A stretch of 64,000 bases of DNA from Elysia chlorotica (taxonomy: Eukaryota > Mollusca > Gastropoda > Plakobranchidae): contig RQTK01000080.1 in assembly GCA_003991915.1 (NCBI GenBank), forward strand, positions 220,396 to 284,395, in the 5' to 3' direction. Of this stretch, positions 36,673-48,615 are shown piece by piece (within the stretch, counting starts at the first letter, position 1; the number at the start of each line of letters is the position of its first letter). The position numbers and the translations under genes are program-made. Below the pieces are notes generated by a model. The model saw nothing but the letters and a program-made list of their open reading frames with translations. It did not search any database and was not told the DNA's origin.

Positions 36673-38350
36673 GCTCGTTTGAGAGTTGAGATTTACACTT
36701 TACATTGACAAAATGTTTATCACTATCAGCTTTTAGCTTTGTCCCATCCCAAATGATACAGGTTCTGCAAACGTGATTGTACTATCAATGTTATTATTTT
36801 GGCTTAAAAATGTTAAAGCTCAGTTTCACCAACGTAACTTAAGTAGGCTCAAAGGGCCTCCTATATTGGCACATAATTCTTTGAAGCACGCCATGTATCT
36901 GCAATCTACTGGCATGCATTTGATTGACTCAAAGCTAGTTGTCAGACCCAAGAGATATTTCTGGGCATTTATTGATAGACTTCCTAGAGAAAATAAAAAG
37001 TCAGGTTGTGAAATTGCACCCTAAGGTGGGTGTTGTGTTTATATGCCAACTACTGAAATAGTACTTTATATACTTGACAAAACGGTAATAAAGTTATTTT
37101 CCTAGTGTTGGCAAAAATCGAATTTTCTGTCTGTCAGCATTTGAGTATTGTGTTCAAGCCTTTTTTTTTTTTCTTCTTCTTTTGTTTTGTTTGTTTAGAA
37201 TACAAGCCTTTTCCTAATGTATTCTTAGATTCAACGATAATTCCATTCTGTGAATACTTGTAATAAAAATTTAGGTATCCAATGGATAAGCACTCTGTAC
37301 TGAATAAATAGACATAAATTCTTAATGTAGCTCTCAAATTTTTTAGCCGTTGGTGTTTCTTACAGAAACTGAGATTGCTGTGTATAGTGTATTTTGGGCA
37401 AGGCTTTGAAAATGCCTCTTTAAATTTATTATTTATGATAACTTGACTGAATAATATTAAGGAAGGAATTTTTTTTTAATGTAATATGTTTCTTAAGCAT
37501 AATGCACAAGTATCATATAAATTATGAATTTTTCATTTAAATTATCAACACTGCTTACTTCAGAGTTAGTGTTTTTTCCCTTTGTCTTAAAAAAAAATTA
37601 ATAAGGATAAATGGAGGAGCATTTTTTTTTTTTACAGCGAATTTCAAAATACATCAATTTGTTGTTTTTAATGGAAATAATGACAATGTTTTTAAATTAA
37701 AATGGTAAGTCATGTTTCATGTCTAATAGTAATGCCATTGCTTATGTCAAAATTGTTTTAAATTGATTTTTATCATTTCAATTGTTAATAAATTCTTGTT
37801 CATATTTATAAGGTTGGTCAATTTTTGTGTGTTCAAAATCTATTCTACTAAACCCTATCTCACAAGAGTAGAAATTAAATGGTGCACTGACTATACATCA
37901 TTGGATACAAATTTTTTGATAGCTCTTAAGGTGTATGTTATTTTCGTTGTTCTAGTAAAGAGTTCTGCTTATTGTGTACTTTAGAAGCTTAAATAAAAGG
38001 ACCAAAGTAGGCATGTCTTTTAGTATTCAAATAAAGAGATATGATTATACGGTAGGCTGGTTGCAATAGTTTAAATTGAAATTTCTTTCAATCACAGTTA
38101 ATATCCTGAATCAAGTAATCTCCACAGTGATAAGGAATATACCAGAAATCCAAACACCCTCACGGCATTGTACATAACAATACTCGGCACTTCTCGTGAC
38201 TAGTCGGGCAGCCTCATTGGATTCAGGTGGAGATGCTGTTAATTACATTTTGGATGTGGCTATTCCTCCTGCAGCTTTGTGATGGGATTGCTTGGTGGTG
38301 ACAGCTGTCTCAGGTGGAGCCATTATTAGGATCTGCTTAAATCTGAAGGT
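36673..38350. other. Intergenic, no gene seen
   Basis: AT-rich DNA with AATAAA at 37086, 37303 and 38029 that could serve the Kelch-like gene. No splice-flanked coding segment was found. Confidence 0.45.
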
Positions 38351-38351
38351 G

Positions 38352-38490
<139 letters not shown>

Positions 38491-38757
38491 GGGGGGCGCG
38501 GTGGTCCAGGGGTAGAACATCGGCTTCCGACGCAAAAGGTACCGAGTTCGAATCCTGGCTGTTGCGTTCCCTACTGGTTGGGTCGGTGTCAGTATAATAT
38601 GAAAGGCTGAGACAGGAGTCATGGTATCCCCGCCCTGTCTCGTGTGTGGCAGCACATAAAAATTGTCAGACGTCAGTCTTGAGGCCCGTCCACAATATAG
38701 CCTATATAGTGCTGCTGTTGGACGTTAAACCAACCCAACCAACCAACCAACCACACC

Positions 38758-38758
<1 letters not shown>
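38491..38758 (+). mobile_element. tRNA-derived SINE, full-length, inside (CTA)n
   Basis: GGGGGGCGCGGTGGTCC start, canonical B box GTTCGAATCC (38546-38555), body with GCAGCACATAAA, 3' end GGACGTTAAACCAACCCAAC. The (CTA)n tract lies on both sides (38401-38490 and 38758-38847), so the element is embedded in the microsatellite. Confidence 0.92.

Positions 38759-38847
<89 letters not shown>
38758..38847 (+). repeat. (CTA)n microsatellite
   Basis: About 30 CTA units following the SINE, with the same unit and strand phase as the tract before it. Confidence 0.95.
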
Positions 38848-40491
38848 TTTTTTTTATTGTTATTATACATTTCCAAAACCAAAAGTAGATAAAAAATGTT
38901 TTACAATGAAATGTTACATTCAAAGTAAAAAAAAAAAAAACTAAAACAAGGTTAACACTTAGCGAAAAAAAAAAACAAAAAAAAAAAACGTCCTGCAATT
39001 TTTAAAGATTATGTTTACGAAACCAGAAAAGCATCTTACAATATACGAACTTCGAGCTCTAGGGACATAATAAAGAAGACATTGTAAAAGTTCATTCTTA
39101 CAACATTTGTGCAGTAATTACAAAAAGATACAAAGAAAAACCTGCAAAATTATGATTCTATATCAGTTTCACCGCCGGTCTTTTTCGATTCGACTTTTCC
39201 ACACTTTTTCGGTGTCAAAAGCAGAGTATGGATCAAATGTATATGAAAATTGCCAACTAGACGGTTTAATACACATTCATGGAGTAAACTATGTACAAAT
39301 TACAATCTTTTCTACGTAAGTCCGTAATGCTTCCGATATCTTTATTTAAAAAAAAAAGTAGATGTGGTTTAATCCAGTACATGTGAAAATGCACAGAACA
39401 ACAAGAAGCACAAAACAAAACATAAACTAACCGCAAAATATGTCGAGTCTTTGTTTAGTTTTATTTAGCCCGGTTGATCAGACAAGTAGCACCTATACCA
39501 TCCGACGCCGCTGCCATTGAGCGCGCACACATTCGCACACACGCACGCACTGAGTACAGAAAATAGTCAACAAGAAGTCAATACGGTCATATTACGTATT
39601 TAGCCTGCACCCTGGTCTATTCGTCAAATTTAAAAAGGAACTAAAATGGCTGTGGCTGTGGACCAGAATATTCGACTAATATAGTAAGCGTTTTCATCCG
39701 AGTTCTGATTGAAAAACCAAGCGAGGCTACAGAGAAAATGAAACGTAATATCGGTTTTAGATCAGGCTGCAGGCACGCGGCGGTGGATTTTGGAGCATTT
39801 GCATATCAAAACACAGAAATTATATCTTCCAACTTTTCCAATGATGTCACCAATCAAGGACACTTAACCATATTTCATGTAGACTATCTGACATTTGGAA
39901 GGTCACCACAACCAGCCTCGTGCGCCCCAGGGAGGGACACAGGTGGTGGATGGTTGGAAGTTTCTATAGCCTACTTTCCATAAAATGAATGTCTATCTTT
40001 GCCGACCCACAAAGCCTGCCTTCATAGAGGCGACATATTTATGTCACCGAAAACCCAGGCATTGTGAGTTATTGGTATCCGTCTATACTCTACGTAATTT
40101 TTGCAAACATTCATATAGACGGCTTAGCATCTGCGCCGATAAACCGATTTCGGCGGGCATCTGACTCGTCTTCGCCTCGTCGCTGAGTGAGTGAACTCAA
40201 TGTCTGGACTTGTCGAATTTTCACTGACCATTTTCTCATCGAGAAAGCATCGTAGAAATAATTTGATTTGATTTTTGGAAATCAGCAATCCAAATTCAAG
40301 GGGTTTCTCGAGCAGAATTCCATTTTGTGAAGTGTTAAAAAAATGCACAATTAACTTTTTTTTCTTTCTTGGTAAGCCTGTGTAAAATTGAGGAGCGTCC
40401 TGTCTCCTTGCTAGTGAGTATGAACATCCTTTTCTAACATCTACAAGGCCATTGTATGAATATGTGCATGTGTTTGCGCAGAGCGAGTGTT

Positions 40492-40523
<32 letters not shown>

Positions 40524-40629
40524 GACCAAACCCCACTGAAAAGTCACATCCATCGGCATGTTCGGCGACAGAAGAATTATGTCACCTACACGCCGACAAT
40601 AATTATAATTATTCGGTGGCCTCAGATAG
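38848..40629. other. Intergenic, no gene seen
   Basis: Mixed sequence with GC-richer patches at 39470-39550 and 40110-40210, and (GTT)n at 40491-40524. An 81-codon open frame at 39738-39983 has no recognised motif or splice context. Confidence 0.45.
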
Positions 40630-40895
40630 CAGGATTGCCACACACACACACACAAAAAAACCAACAGGAGGCCAAATCGGAAGTTGTAAGGGGCCAAATG
40701 GAGGCCAATATATACTTTTATGAATGTAGCCTATATGCAATTAATTTTAACTCACTTTAAATTGATACATTATTGACTGAACTGCATGGCCCTCGAAATA
40801 AATCCATAAACCAATGGGGAAATTAAATGTGAAAACTCGAAATTCAAAACTTGAACGCATACGCCACTATGCACATAATCTGTCACATTACGCAT

Positions 40896-41233
40896 TTAGC
40901 AAGAAAATGATACTTGGATAAATTCTTCCGTTTCGATTGCATGCTGCCCCGACTCATATGATGTACTGGATGCCATTTGTGAAGTTGGTGTTTCTTTCCA
41001 TTCTCTGTGACGGGCAATTGTGGCTTGTGAAGGCACGAAGTCTATGCAACACTTCCCGTTGACAATGAAACTGGCCCGGATCCTTGTGAGGGCATCCTGT
41101 TTCTTGTCTTGGTTTTAATAGCTGTGACTAAGGAAAAGATTCGTTCAACCACAGCGTTGCTTACAGCCGTTGCAAGGTATATGAGGGCGAATTTAGACAA
41201 ATAGTCAAAGAAGCCATGTTTCGATACTCCAAC
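40896..41233 (-). pseudogene. hAT transposase C-terminal dimerisation fragment, frameshifted
   Basis: Minus-strand reading from 41233 gives HGFFDYLSKFALIYLATAVS followed by SNAVVERIFSLVTAIKTK, the conserved hAT C-terminal dimerisation signature. Near 41090 the frame shifts and resumes as ALTRIRASFIVNGKCCIDFV, ending at TAA 40896-40898. A TAG lies just upstream (41234-41236). The DNA-binding and catalytic parts are absent, so the copy is dead. Its paralogue at 53087-53729 shares the VERIFSLV-like and GKCC.DF blocks. Confidence 0.82.
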
Positions 41234-41269
41234 CTAGAACTCAACAGCTTCTAAACTGTTCCTTTTTTT

Positions 41270-41418
41270 CCAGTCAACTTTTAAGTCCAAACTTTCACAC
41301 TGAATAAAAATGAAAGTTAAGAGGCGAGAGAACCAACAAACAAACAAACTTCCTCAATCCCCTAGTTCCAGTCAACTTTTAAGTCCAAACTTTCACACTG
41401 AATAAAAATGAAAGTTAT
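41270..41418 (+). repeat. 51-bp direct repeat
   Basis: CCAGTCAACTTTTAAGTCCA through AATGAAAGTTA occurs at about 41271-41321 and again at about 41368-41418, within the hAT remnant. Confidence 0.85.
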
Positions 41419-41692
41419 GAGTTGTTTTTTTTAGTTTAAAGAATAACCTGGTTGAATTATAATATTATTATGGTCTGTATGGATGCCGACAGTTTAATTT
41501 AATTTATGAAATAATCAATCAGTAACCATTTACTGTAGGCCCGTATTCAAAATGATGTAACACGACAACCGGTAATTTCTATGGAAATATTACAATAATT
41601 ATCACCATATAAGGCCAAATGGAGGCCAAACGTTTCTCTAGAAGGCCAAATCTTTAGAATTTGGCTTTTAGGAGGCCAAAGTGGCAACCCTG

Positions 41693-43077
41693 CTGTCCGA
41701 TTCTGCCTTACCACCAAGGCGTCCACAGATGTCTATTAATAGCATCCGTAGGCCTTCCATGCGGGTTTTTAGTTGTTGATGTTAAGCAGAAAAAAACAAC
41801 AGGGAAACGCAACTCTTCTAGCCTACTTCATGAAACTGGTGGAAGAGATTTCAGCTTTACTTAGTTTCCTAGCGCTTAAACTCGAACTCGAAAGAGACAA
41901 CAGAGAACTTTAAAAAGTCGCTCTCTTACAGTGTCAGCCTAGACTCTAGGTAAAATGAAACCCATAGATCTAATCTAGATCTAGCTCTAGACTGGAGCTA
42001 GATCTGAGTTCACGTTTCAACACAGCAAAAATCTAGATTCTAGGTCTAGTAAGAGACCCGTCTAGATCATTGTCACAATGTCATGATTGTCCAGACCCTT
42101 TACATTTAAAATAATCGTTTATGGAGATTCTAGATCTAGATCTAGTATATGCTTTTCATGAAAAATACTTCAGAAATTTTAACGTTCTCCTACGGTATTA
42201 CTGTTCAAGTTCAACATACATTAAATGTATTTATTTTATAATCAATTAAATGTAATCATGAAGACCTTTAAGGTCGAAAGCTTTAAACGTGTTTCAACGT
42301 TTGTATCGTTTTGTAAAATCTTAGAGCTCCACTATACTTGTTTTAAAATTGTTTTTGTGCCTTGCATATCCGATTCATTGTATCATTCAACATCTATAGC
42401 AGGTTTCATTACTTCCAGGTTGGTTCACATGCGCTTACAAAGATATTTTTGTAATTTACTTAAAATGATAAATAGAGATCATCTAGACAGTAGCGTCGGG
42501 TGGGTTTTAAAATTGTCCGAAAGCACACCCGGGCTGACCAATGTCCAGTGCCATCAAAGTTTACAACATAGCCAACCTGTCCAATATTAAACCCAATTGT
42601 CTTAGCTTATAATCTCTTAAGAATGACTTTCAAGCAACACAATCCTTGCAATTATTTACAATTGTCAACAGATGTAGAAAAAACAGTAAAAACAGTTGTT
42701 TTGGCACAATTATTATGATTCATGTGCCAAACTGTACTAACCTGTAGACCTCTGACTACTTTTTAAACATACTGCACCATTTGAGAAATATTTCTCTATT
42801 GGTGGATTTTTCCTTTGCATTGTAAGTAAGGTAAGCCCATTCATTCCATAGAAATAAAAAGGCTTCAAAGTTCAATGGTCTTACCTTATTCTACCATATA
42901 TGTTAGAATTTATTAGTGGACGATCTTGTGGTCATGTGGTAATCCTGAGCTGATTTGCGCGGCATTATAATTGAATGTATATATTTTCACCTAAGAGAGC
43001 GATGCAGCGGGTGTTTGCAAATGTATTTTTCTACTAGCCTGTGAACAAAATCTCGAATAAATCAAGGTCTGTTGATA
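41693..43077. other. Intergenic, no gene seen
   Basis: TCTAGATC palindromes cluster at 41940-42145. An open frame at 42225-42590 has no recognised motif. Confidence 0.45.
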
Positions 43078-43352
43078 CAGTCGAACCTGCCCAAGGCAAC
43101 TACAGAAGATCATAGACAAAAGTGGTCGCCTTGGGCAATAACTCTCAACTGAGTGCTTGCATTATTTTCCTACTGCTTTTGAGTCGAGTATCTGAGTTAC
43201 TAGAAACATCCTCTTTTGAGTTTTCAAATGCACAGGTTTAAATAGATGGCAGTAGTCAGCGTTTGCCCATTTCAATTGACAAAGATGGATCTATGCTGTA
43301 CTAAACATAGTATTTGATTGTAATGAGGTGGTCGGCAGGGCAGGTTTGACTG
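43078..43352. mobile_element. MITE with pogo/Tigger-like termini
   Basis: Left end CAGTCGAACCTGCCCAAGGC (43078-43097). Reversed right end CAGTCAAACCTGCCCTGCCG (to 43352). The outer 15 bases match at 14. CAGTCGAACCTC-like ends are typical of pogo/Tigger elements of the Tc1-mariner superfamily. TA precedes the left end, but the right flank is AA. An internal hairpin, GCCCAAGGCAAC...GTCGCCTTGGGC, sits at 43089-43137. Confidence 0.65.
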
Positions 43353-43628
43353 AAGGAATTGTTTTTCTTTTATTACAATGGACAATTGCTTTAATAGCTA
43401 TTAAATAAAGCCTAAAAAAAGTATTATGATTTCCAAATAAGTAACATTTAAATCTCTTAGTGGTATCACATTCTCTATTTACTTAGTGAAAATGCAACAG
43501 TTTAGCACCAAATTCCTCTCAGCTGTAACTAAGTTTCCTATCCCAAGTTTTTCAAGAAGTGATGTTTTAATCATACATGTATGCCTTGCCTTTTCGTTTC
43601 AGTGTTTGAATATTGAAAAGGCACTGTT

Positions 43629-44921
43629 ATGGCTCAACAGTTGTCTACATCGGCATCAGATGCTCTCCTGGCGTGGTCTGTGTTATACTTTATTTACCAT
43701 GTATTTTGGTACAACTTCTTTGCCTGCCTTGGTCTTGGAGTCCAGGGAGTTGCTGCAGCATTAGGTGTTGTGCGTTTTGCTCAAACGCGACAGTCAGGCC
43801 AAATTTATGACTACCATCAAATGGCATCTTGGTTGGCACAGGTAATCTAAGATGTGTGTATTTAGAATTTTCTGAAAATGATCGAGAAAATATTTTTTTT
43901 GCATCTAATATAAATTTGTATTTTGCTGAAAAGATAATTATTTTGTTGGGTTTTTTTTTTTTTGCTGCAACTTTCAATTTGTTCCAACTTTGGTTTATCT
44001 TAATTATTTAAATTCTTTAAACACAAATTATAGTATGTAAGGGGGCAAAATATCACAAGGACCTTTTAATTTAAAACAAATTAAATTGAAATGCCAACAT
44101 GGGACTTTTTCTTTACAATGTTTATGTATTTCTCACTTAAAATTGGAAGCCCACAGACTAAAGGCCCTACGATATACAAATGGAGGTATTAAGAATATTC
44201 ACAATAAACTTATCGCTTTCTCCATCCCATTTCTCTCTGTTCCTTCTACCCCTTCTCGATCTCACTATTCTTTCTTTCTTTCCTTCTCTCTCTCCTTTTC
44301 TATCTCTGACCATCTCACTCTCTCACCCCTTTATCTTCCTGTCCCTCTCTATCTCTCTCTTTCTCCGAACTCTCTCCAATGTCTACCTCTTTATTTATTT
44401 TTCTTTCCTTCTTGCTCTCCTCTCTCAAGTTACATGCTTTATTGAAGTTGTCAGAACAAACAAGTTCTGTAGGTTCAATGTTAAATCTACTGACACACTC
44501 ACACAAACACTCTTTTTGTAAAAAAAAGCAAACTGTTTTTCAAACTATGCTCAACAAATTATGTCCACAGGTTGTTGGTTTGCCGCTGCTAGCTGTTGGT
44601 TTCTGCCACAAAGACATGCCCATTATGATGAACTTGAATGTGATGATCATGGCGGGTGTGCTTGTCTGCTCACGTTTTTTGGCACCTGGACTACGGCAAC
44701 TAGCGACTCAGTGTTGTGCTGGCTTTGCTGTACTTACCATAATACTTGTCTCACTACGCTCTTGGAATTTCTATGGGCTGTTTGCTACAGCTGCATATGT
44801 GGTGGCTGGGCAAGTTATTGGCTCTGAGGGCAAGATGAGTATGTTCTACAGAGTAGATATTCTCCATGTTGTCTTGGCAATAGGGAATATTTTGTACGCC
44901 TGGGCTTTAGAATTAGACTAA
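43629..44921 (+). CDS. Small multi-pass membrane protein, family not recognised
   Basis: Two coding exons, 43629-43841 and 44571-44921 (stop TAA 44919-44921), 187 aa, joined in phase 0 with clean GT-AG ends. The ATG follows an acceptor TTTCAG at 43597-43602, so a 5' UTR exon is expected upstream. Hydrophobic stretches dominate: about residues 12-50 (AWSVLYFIYHVFWYNFFACL, then a Gly/Ala-rich helix), 72-83, 93-105, 116-135, 138-155 and 168-184, consistent with six or seven membrane spans with short loops. Charged residues are few (HKDM, GSEGKMS, YRVD). No catalytic motif was recognised. It looks like a conserved hypothetical TMEM-type protein; the localisation and function are unknown. Confidence 0.82.
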
Positions 44922-44980
44922 TTTATCATTTGATTCTCTGCGGTTTAACTGATTTGTCAAAGGAAATGATAAGTAAACCA

Positions 44981-44986
44981 AATAAA
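44981..44986 (+). promoter_or_regulatory. Poly(A) signal of the membrane-protein gene
   Basis: AATAAA 60 bases after the stop codon at 44921, the usual kind of placement for a short 3' UTR. Confidence 0.6.
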
Positions 44987-47900
44987 TGCAGTAATTTTTA
45001 CAAATAAGAATGTATTTCTTTTGTGGGATAATAATAAATCCATTTTAGGTTTTACAAGATTTTTATGTTTTTATATAACATGTTCTTAATTTGAACCCCA
45101 CCTCGATTTTTTTAATATAGTGCTCTTTAGTGTGCAGTCACTATACAGACACAAATAAGATGTGATTTTATGTCACCATTCTTTTCTCTTGTAAATTATA
45201 TACTCCTATAATATTGCATAGGATCTTGGTATAAAAAGGAAAAAAGACCATATTATTTTCTCAGGTGTTGAGGCCAAGTTATAAAAAATTCTGAAAGTTC
45301 AATGTTTTCAAAACTTTAGCAAAAATTTGTTTAATAAATAATTTTTTTCTTAGAAAAGGGTGAATAAATCAGTGGTTTTGATTTGTGGTTCTCAAGTCAA
45401 AATCCTGAAAGTAAGGATATCAATATTTTGTTTGTAGGTTTATCCTTTTTTTGTGTGTGTGTGTTTTTTTTTAAAGTCAAATGATAAATAACTTTTATTT
45501 ACTGTATGTTCATGGTGCGACAATCTATTATCAATGTGCATCATTTTAGAGTGAACCTCAAACTTGCCTCTGCACTTATTCTGTAAATCTAACCTTCCAT
45601 TCTTAAGTTAAAGTTGATTGAAATCTATTGTACCTTATTGGGTTTGTCCTGGCATAAAACCTGCACCTGATTTATGTTATTTCGAACTATTACAGAAAAA
45701 ACACTTGTTTAGTCCATCTATTGAAATTAGGAGGTTTTTTGTTTTGTTGTTTTTTTTCTCGTGAAAATTAACTTGTTTGCATAAATTCCCAAAATTCATA
45801 TGCCCCCGCCCCTTTTTGACACAAAGGTTAAACATCTGTTCAGTACAGTCTTCTATATAGCTACCTAGTGGTTGTTGTTTTTTTTAAATATAGGATAGAA
45901 AAAGAAACACACATGAAGAGTATCAACTTAGAGAATTTGGAACTTCATTTTATCAGAGCGATGGGCCCTTTCATATATATAAAAAAAAAAATTAACAAGA
46001 TGTAGCAGCTGCAGTGATTTGACTGCATTAGTCCCTAATAATCATGATTTCTTCCCATGTTCATTTTTGCCATATAGGGAAAATCCTTAACCTTCACCGC
46101 CACTTGTTATTTGTATTACGTCAAACCATTCTTGGGTGAAAATCACCCTGTGGCCTTTATAGAGGGAAAAAAACCAAGGTCACCGGCGCCGTTGTTTCTT
46201 TTTGATAGTAAACCACTTTTGGGTGTTTTTTACCCAGTGAGTGAGTGACCCTAATAGAGGATTTAAAAAAAAATCTTGCATTTGGTGGATAATAGTAATG
46301 CAATAAGTACATATTGTATCTGTCGATCTAGCTATCAATCCATTTACTTATCTGTCTATCTATATTACAAAATATCTCTCTGTTAGAAGTAAAACTATTT
46401 TTCATGTCCATCAAGACTTATCACAAGGAATGTTTTTACCACCCTTGACATCCTCTCTGTCATTCTATCTTTCTATCTATGGATCTTACAAAGAAGAGAA
46501 ATAAAAGAAGAAGAATATAATAAAAAGAACAGCAATAAAATGAAGTGCAATATTGATGTACAAGAAGAGGAGGAGAGGGAGAGCAGGACCAAGAGGATGA
46601 GAGGAGGAGGTGGAGCAGGAATAGGAAGATAAGCAGGAGGCGGAGGAGCATCAGGAGGAGGAAGAGGAAAAGCACCAGGATAGGGAGCTAGAAGACGAAC
46701 GGAGCAACAGGAAGATGAGAACCAGAAGCAAGGAGAGGAACAATAGGAAGAGCTATAGCATGCAGGATGAGGTAGGGAGGAAGAGGAGTATGAGGATGCA
46801 CATGTGGAAATAGAACGGGGGGTAAGAGGAGGAACAGCAGCAGGAGCACATATATATGTGTTTTGAGTAAACAATATTTTTATAGGAAAAATGTAAGATA
46901 TGTCACTAAGAAAATCCTTCAATTTTGAGCTTGTTCAGAGAGTAAGAAAATAGATGCAAGATTCGCTTCTCCTCAAATTCCATTGTGTATACTTTATATT
47001 TTGCTTTGATTCCCCATCATCAAATCTTTAAGGCACTTCCACAAAGAAGGCTTTATGTAACTGCAATATCATTGTGTTAATTTTTTTAATCAGTCATGAA
47101 CAAAAAATCATTTTTTTGCTTGGGATTTTAAAAAACCCACTGTTTTGTCTGTATATTGGAATCAGATATTATTCATTTTTCTCATAGTAATGAAATAACT
47201 TTCTTTGCATACATTATAAATCAAATAAGATACCCTAGTTTCTTTTAAAACATCCGAAAATTATAGATTTCTATTCTTTTTTTTTCACCAAGGCTTTAAA
47301 CCTGTTCAGAACAGGAGATGTTCTTTGTTTTTAAATACATCATGTCACTGAATAATCTAGCATTCTCTTTAGTGGCAAAGTTTTATCCAATTTTCTATTC
47401 ATTTATAAATCTTAGGTGCAATACATGTGAAAACACTAAATTCCATTATTGCAAATTACATCATGTTACATTCCATTTTTTGTATCTTGATCATCGAAGA
47501 CTTAAAAGATATTGTTTTTTATTTGAGTTATCAGATTTATTTTACACTAGATCTTATGAGCAGTGAGGCCTTTATTTCTGGAAATCTGACCTTTATTCAG
47601 AGAAGAATATCGAATGTCAACTGATTACGTTAATTAGTTGGTTTAAAAAGTACTAGGTCTAGATGACAGACAGCAGCAGTAGGTAGAACTTATTTTTTTA
47701 TTGGAGACCAGAGTCTTTTTGATCAAAAACGGATCTATGAAACTAAATTACAGTTTTGGACATGGAAAGGTAATTTATGTTAAAATGAAATTGATATGTA
47801 GCTTTTTCTGGAAATGGTATGTTATCAATGCTTATGGTATCGTCCAAGACCATGATCGTTTTGATATACAGTTTGTGCTGTGTTGTACCCACCAGCTGCT

Positions 47901-48003
47901 TGAGCAAATAATGCTTTTTAAGTGTAGTTAAGCTTTGATGAGATATGCATCAGAAATACTGTAGCTATGAAACAAACATGCTAATTGCGAGTACATAACG
48001 AAA
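44987..48003. other. Intergenic, no gene seen
   Basis: AT-rich except for a purine-rich stretch at 46480-46840. No splice-flanked coding segment. Open frames at 47318-47931 are AT-driven and motif-free. Confidence 0.45.
46480..46840 (+). repeat. Purine-rich degenerate AGG/GAA tract
   Basis: About 360 bases with strong A+G bias on the plus strand, built from imperfect AGGAGG, GAAGAG and AGCAGG units. The Pro/Ser-rich frames on the opposite strand follow from this composition. Confidence 0.8.
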
Positions 48004-48615
48004 ACATTGAAGAGGTTGACAAGTTTGTCTATCTTGCTAGTGTTGTTAGCAAAGACAGAGGCACAGACGACGACATCAGATGCTGAATGAACAAGGCCAG
48101 ATACGCCTTCAACACCCTCAAACCAATTTGTAGGTCTACAGCACTATCAGTCCCAAATGATGCGGATCTATAATACTAAACTAAAATAAATCCTACTTTA
48201 TGGCTCTGAAACATGGCGCATGACCAAGATTAGCACCACAAAAATACAGTCATTCACCAACAGATGCCTCAGAAACATCCTCAACTTTAAGTGGCCTGAA
48301 GTTTTTTTTTTAAAGAACTGGGCCAGAGCAAAGAAAACCCTCACCGAGACAGAGATAAAAAATCTAAATAAATGGGATTGGATCGATCACTTTAAAAGCC
48401 TGTATCCAACATCACAAGGCAAGCCCTGGAGTGGAATCCCCAAAGAAAAAGAAAGGTCGGCCGTCCAAAGCAGACTTGATGGAGAAGCACAGACGCAGAG
48501 ATAAAAGCTGCAGGTGCCATATGGGCCGAACTGAAGAGGATCAGCCAAAACCAAGTCCAGTGGCTGCAGCCCCATGTTCCATGCCCCACAAGGAATCAAG
48601 AAGCTGAAACTAAAC
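48004..48615 (+). mobile_element. Non-LTR retrotransposon (LINE) ORF2 3' fragment, decayed
   Basis: Reads IEEVDKFVYLASVVSKDRGT, a stop, MNKARYAFNTLKP, then LYGSETWRMTKISTTKIQ and FTNRCLRNILNFKWPE, followed by KWDWIDH. This is the typical region just after the reverse transcriptase in animal non-LTR elements of the endonuclease/reverse transcriptase type. In-frame stops and shifts show it is dead. The clade (RTE-like or I-like) cannot be fixed by eye. Confidence 0.85.

Larger units (their letters stand above)
40630..41692 (-). mobile_element. hAT-superfamily DNA transposon remnant, about 1.06 kb
   Basis: Terminal inverted repeats of 12 bases with one mismatch: CAGGATTGCCAC at 40630-40641 and the reverse of CAGGGTTGCCAC at 41681-41692. 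The subterminal motif GGAGGCCAAA or close variants recurs at both ends (near 40668-40712 and 41612-41680). A decayed transposase C-terminus lies inside on the minus strand. No matching 8-bp target duplication is seen, so the insertion is old or a boundary is off. Confidence 0.75.

Noticed and set aside
38491..38560. Possible tRNA gene from the B box GTTCGAATCC
   Set aside because: It is the tRNA-like head of a SINE with a long unrelated body and no foldable acceptor stem.
39738..39983. 81-codon frame beginning MKRNIGFRSG
   Set aside because: No recognisable family, no splice context and no sign of conservation.
46473..46922. Pro/Ser-rich 149-residue minus-strand protein
   Set aside because: Composition follows from the purine-rich tract; no motif or splice signals.
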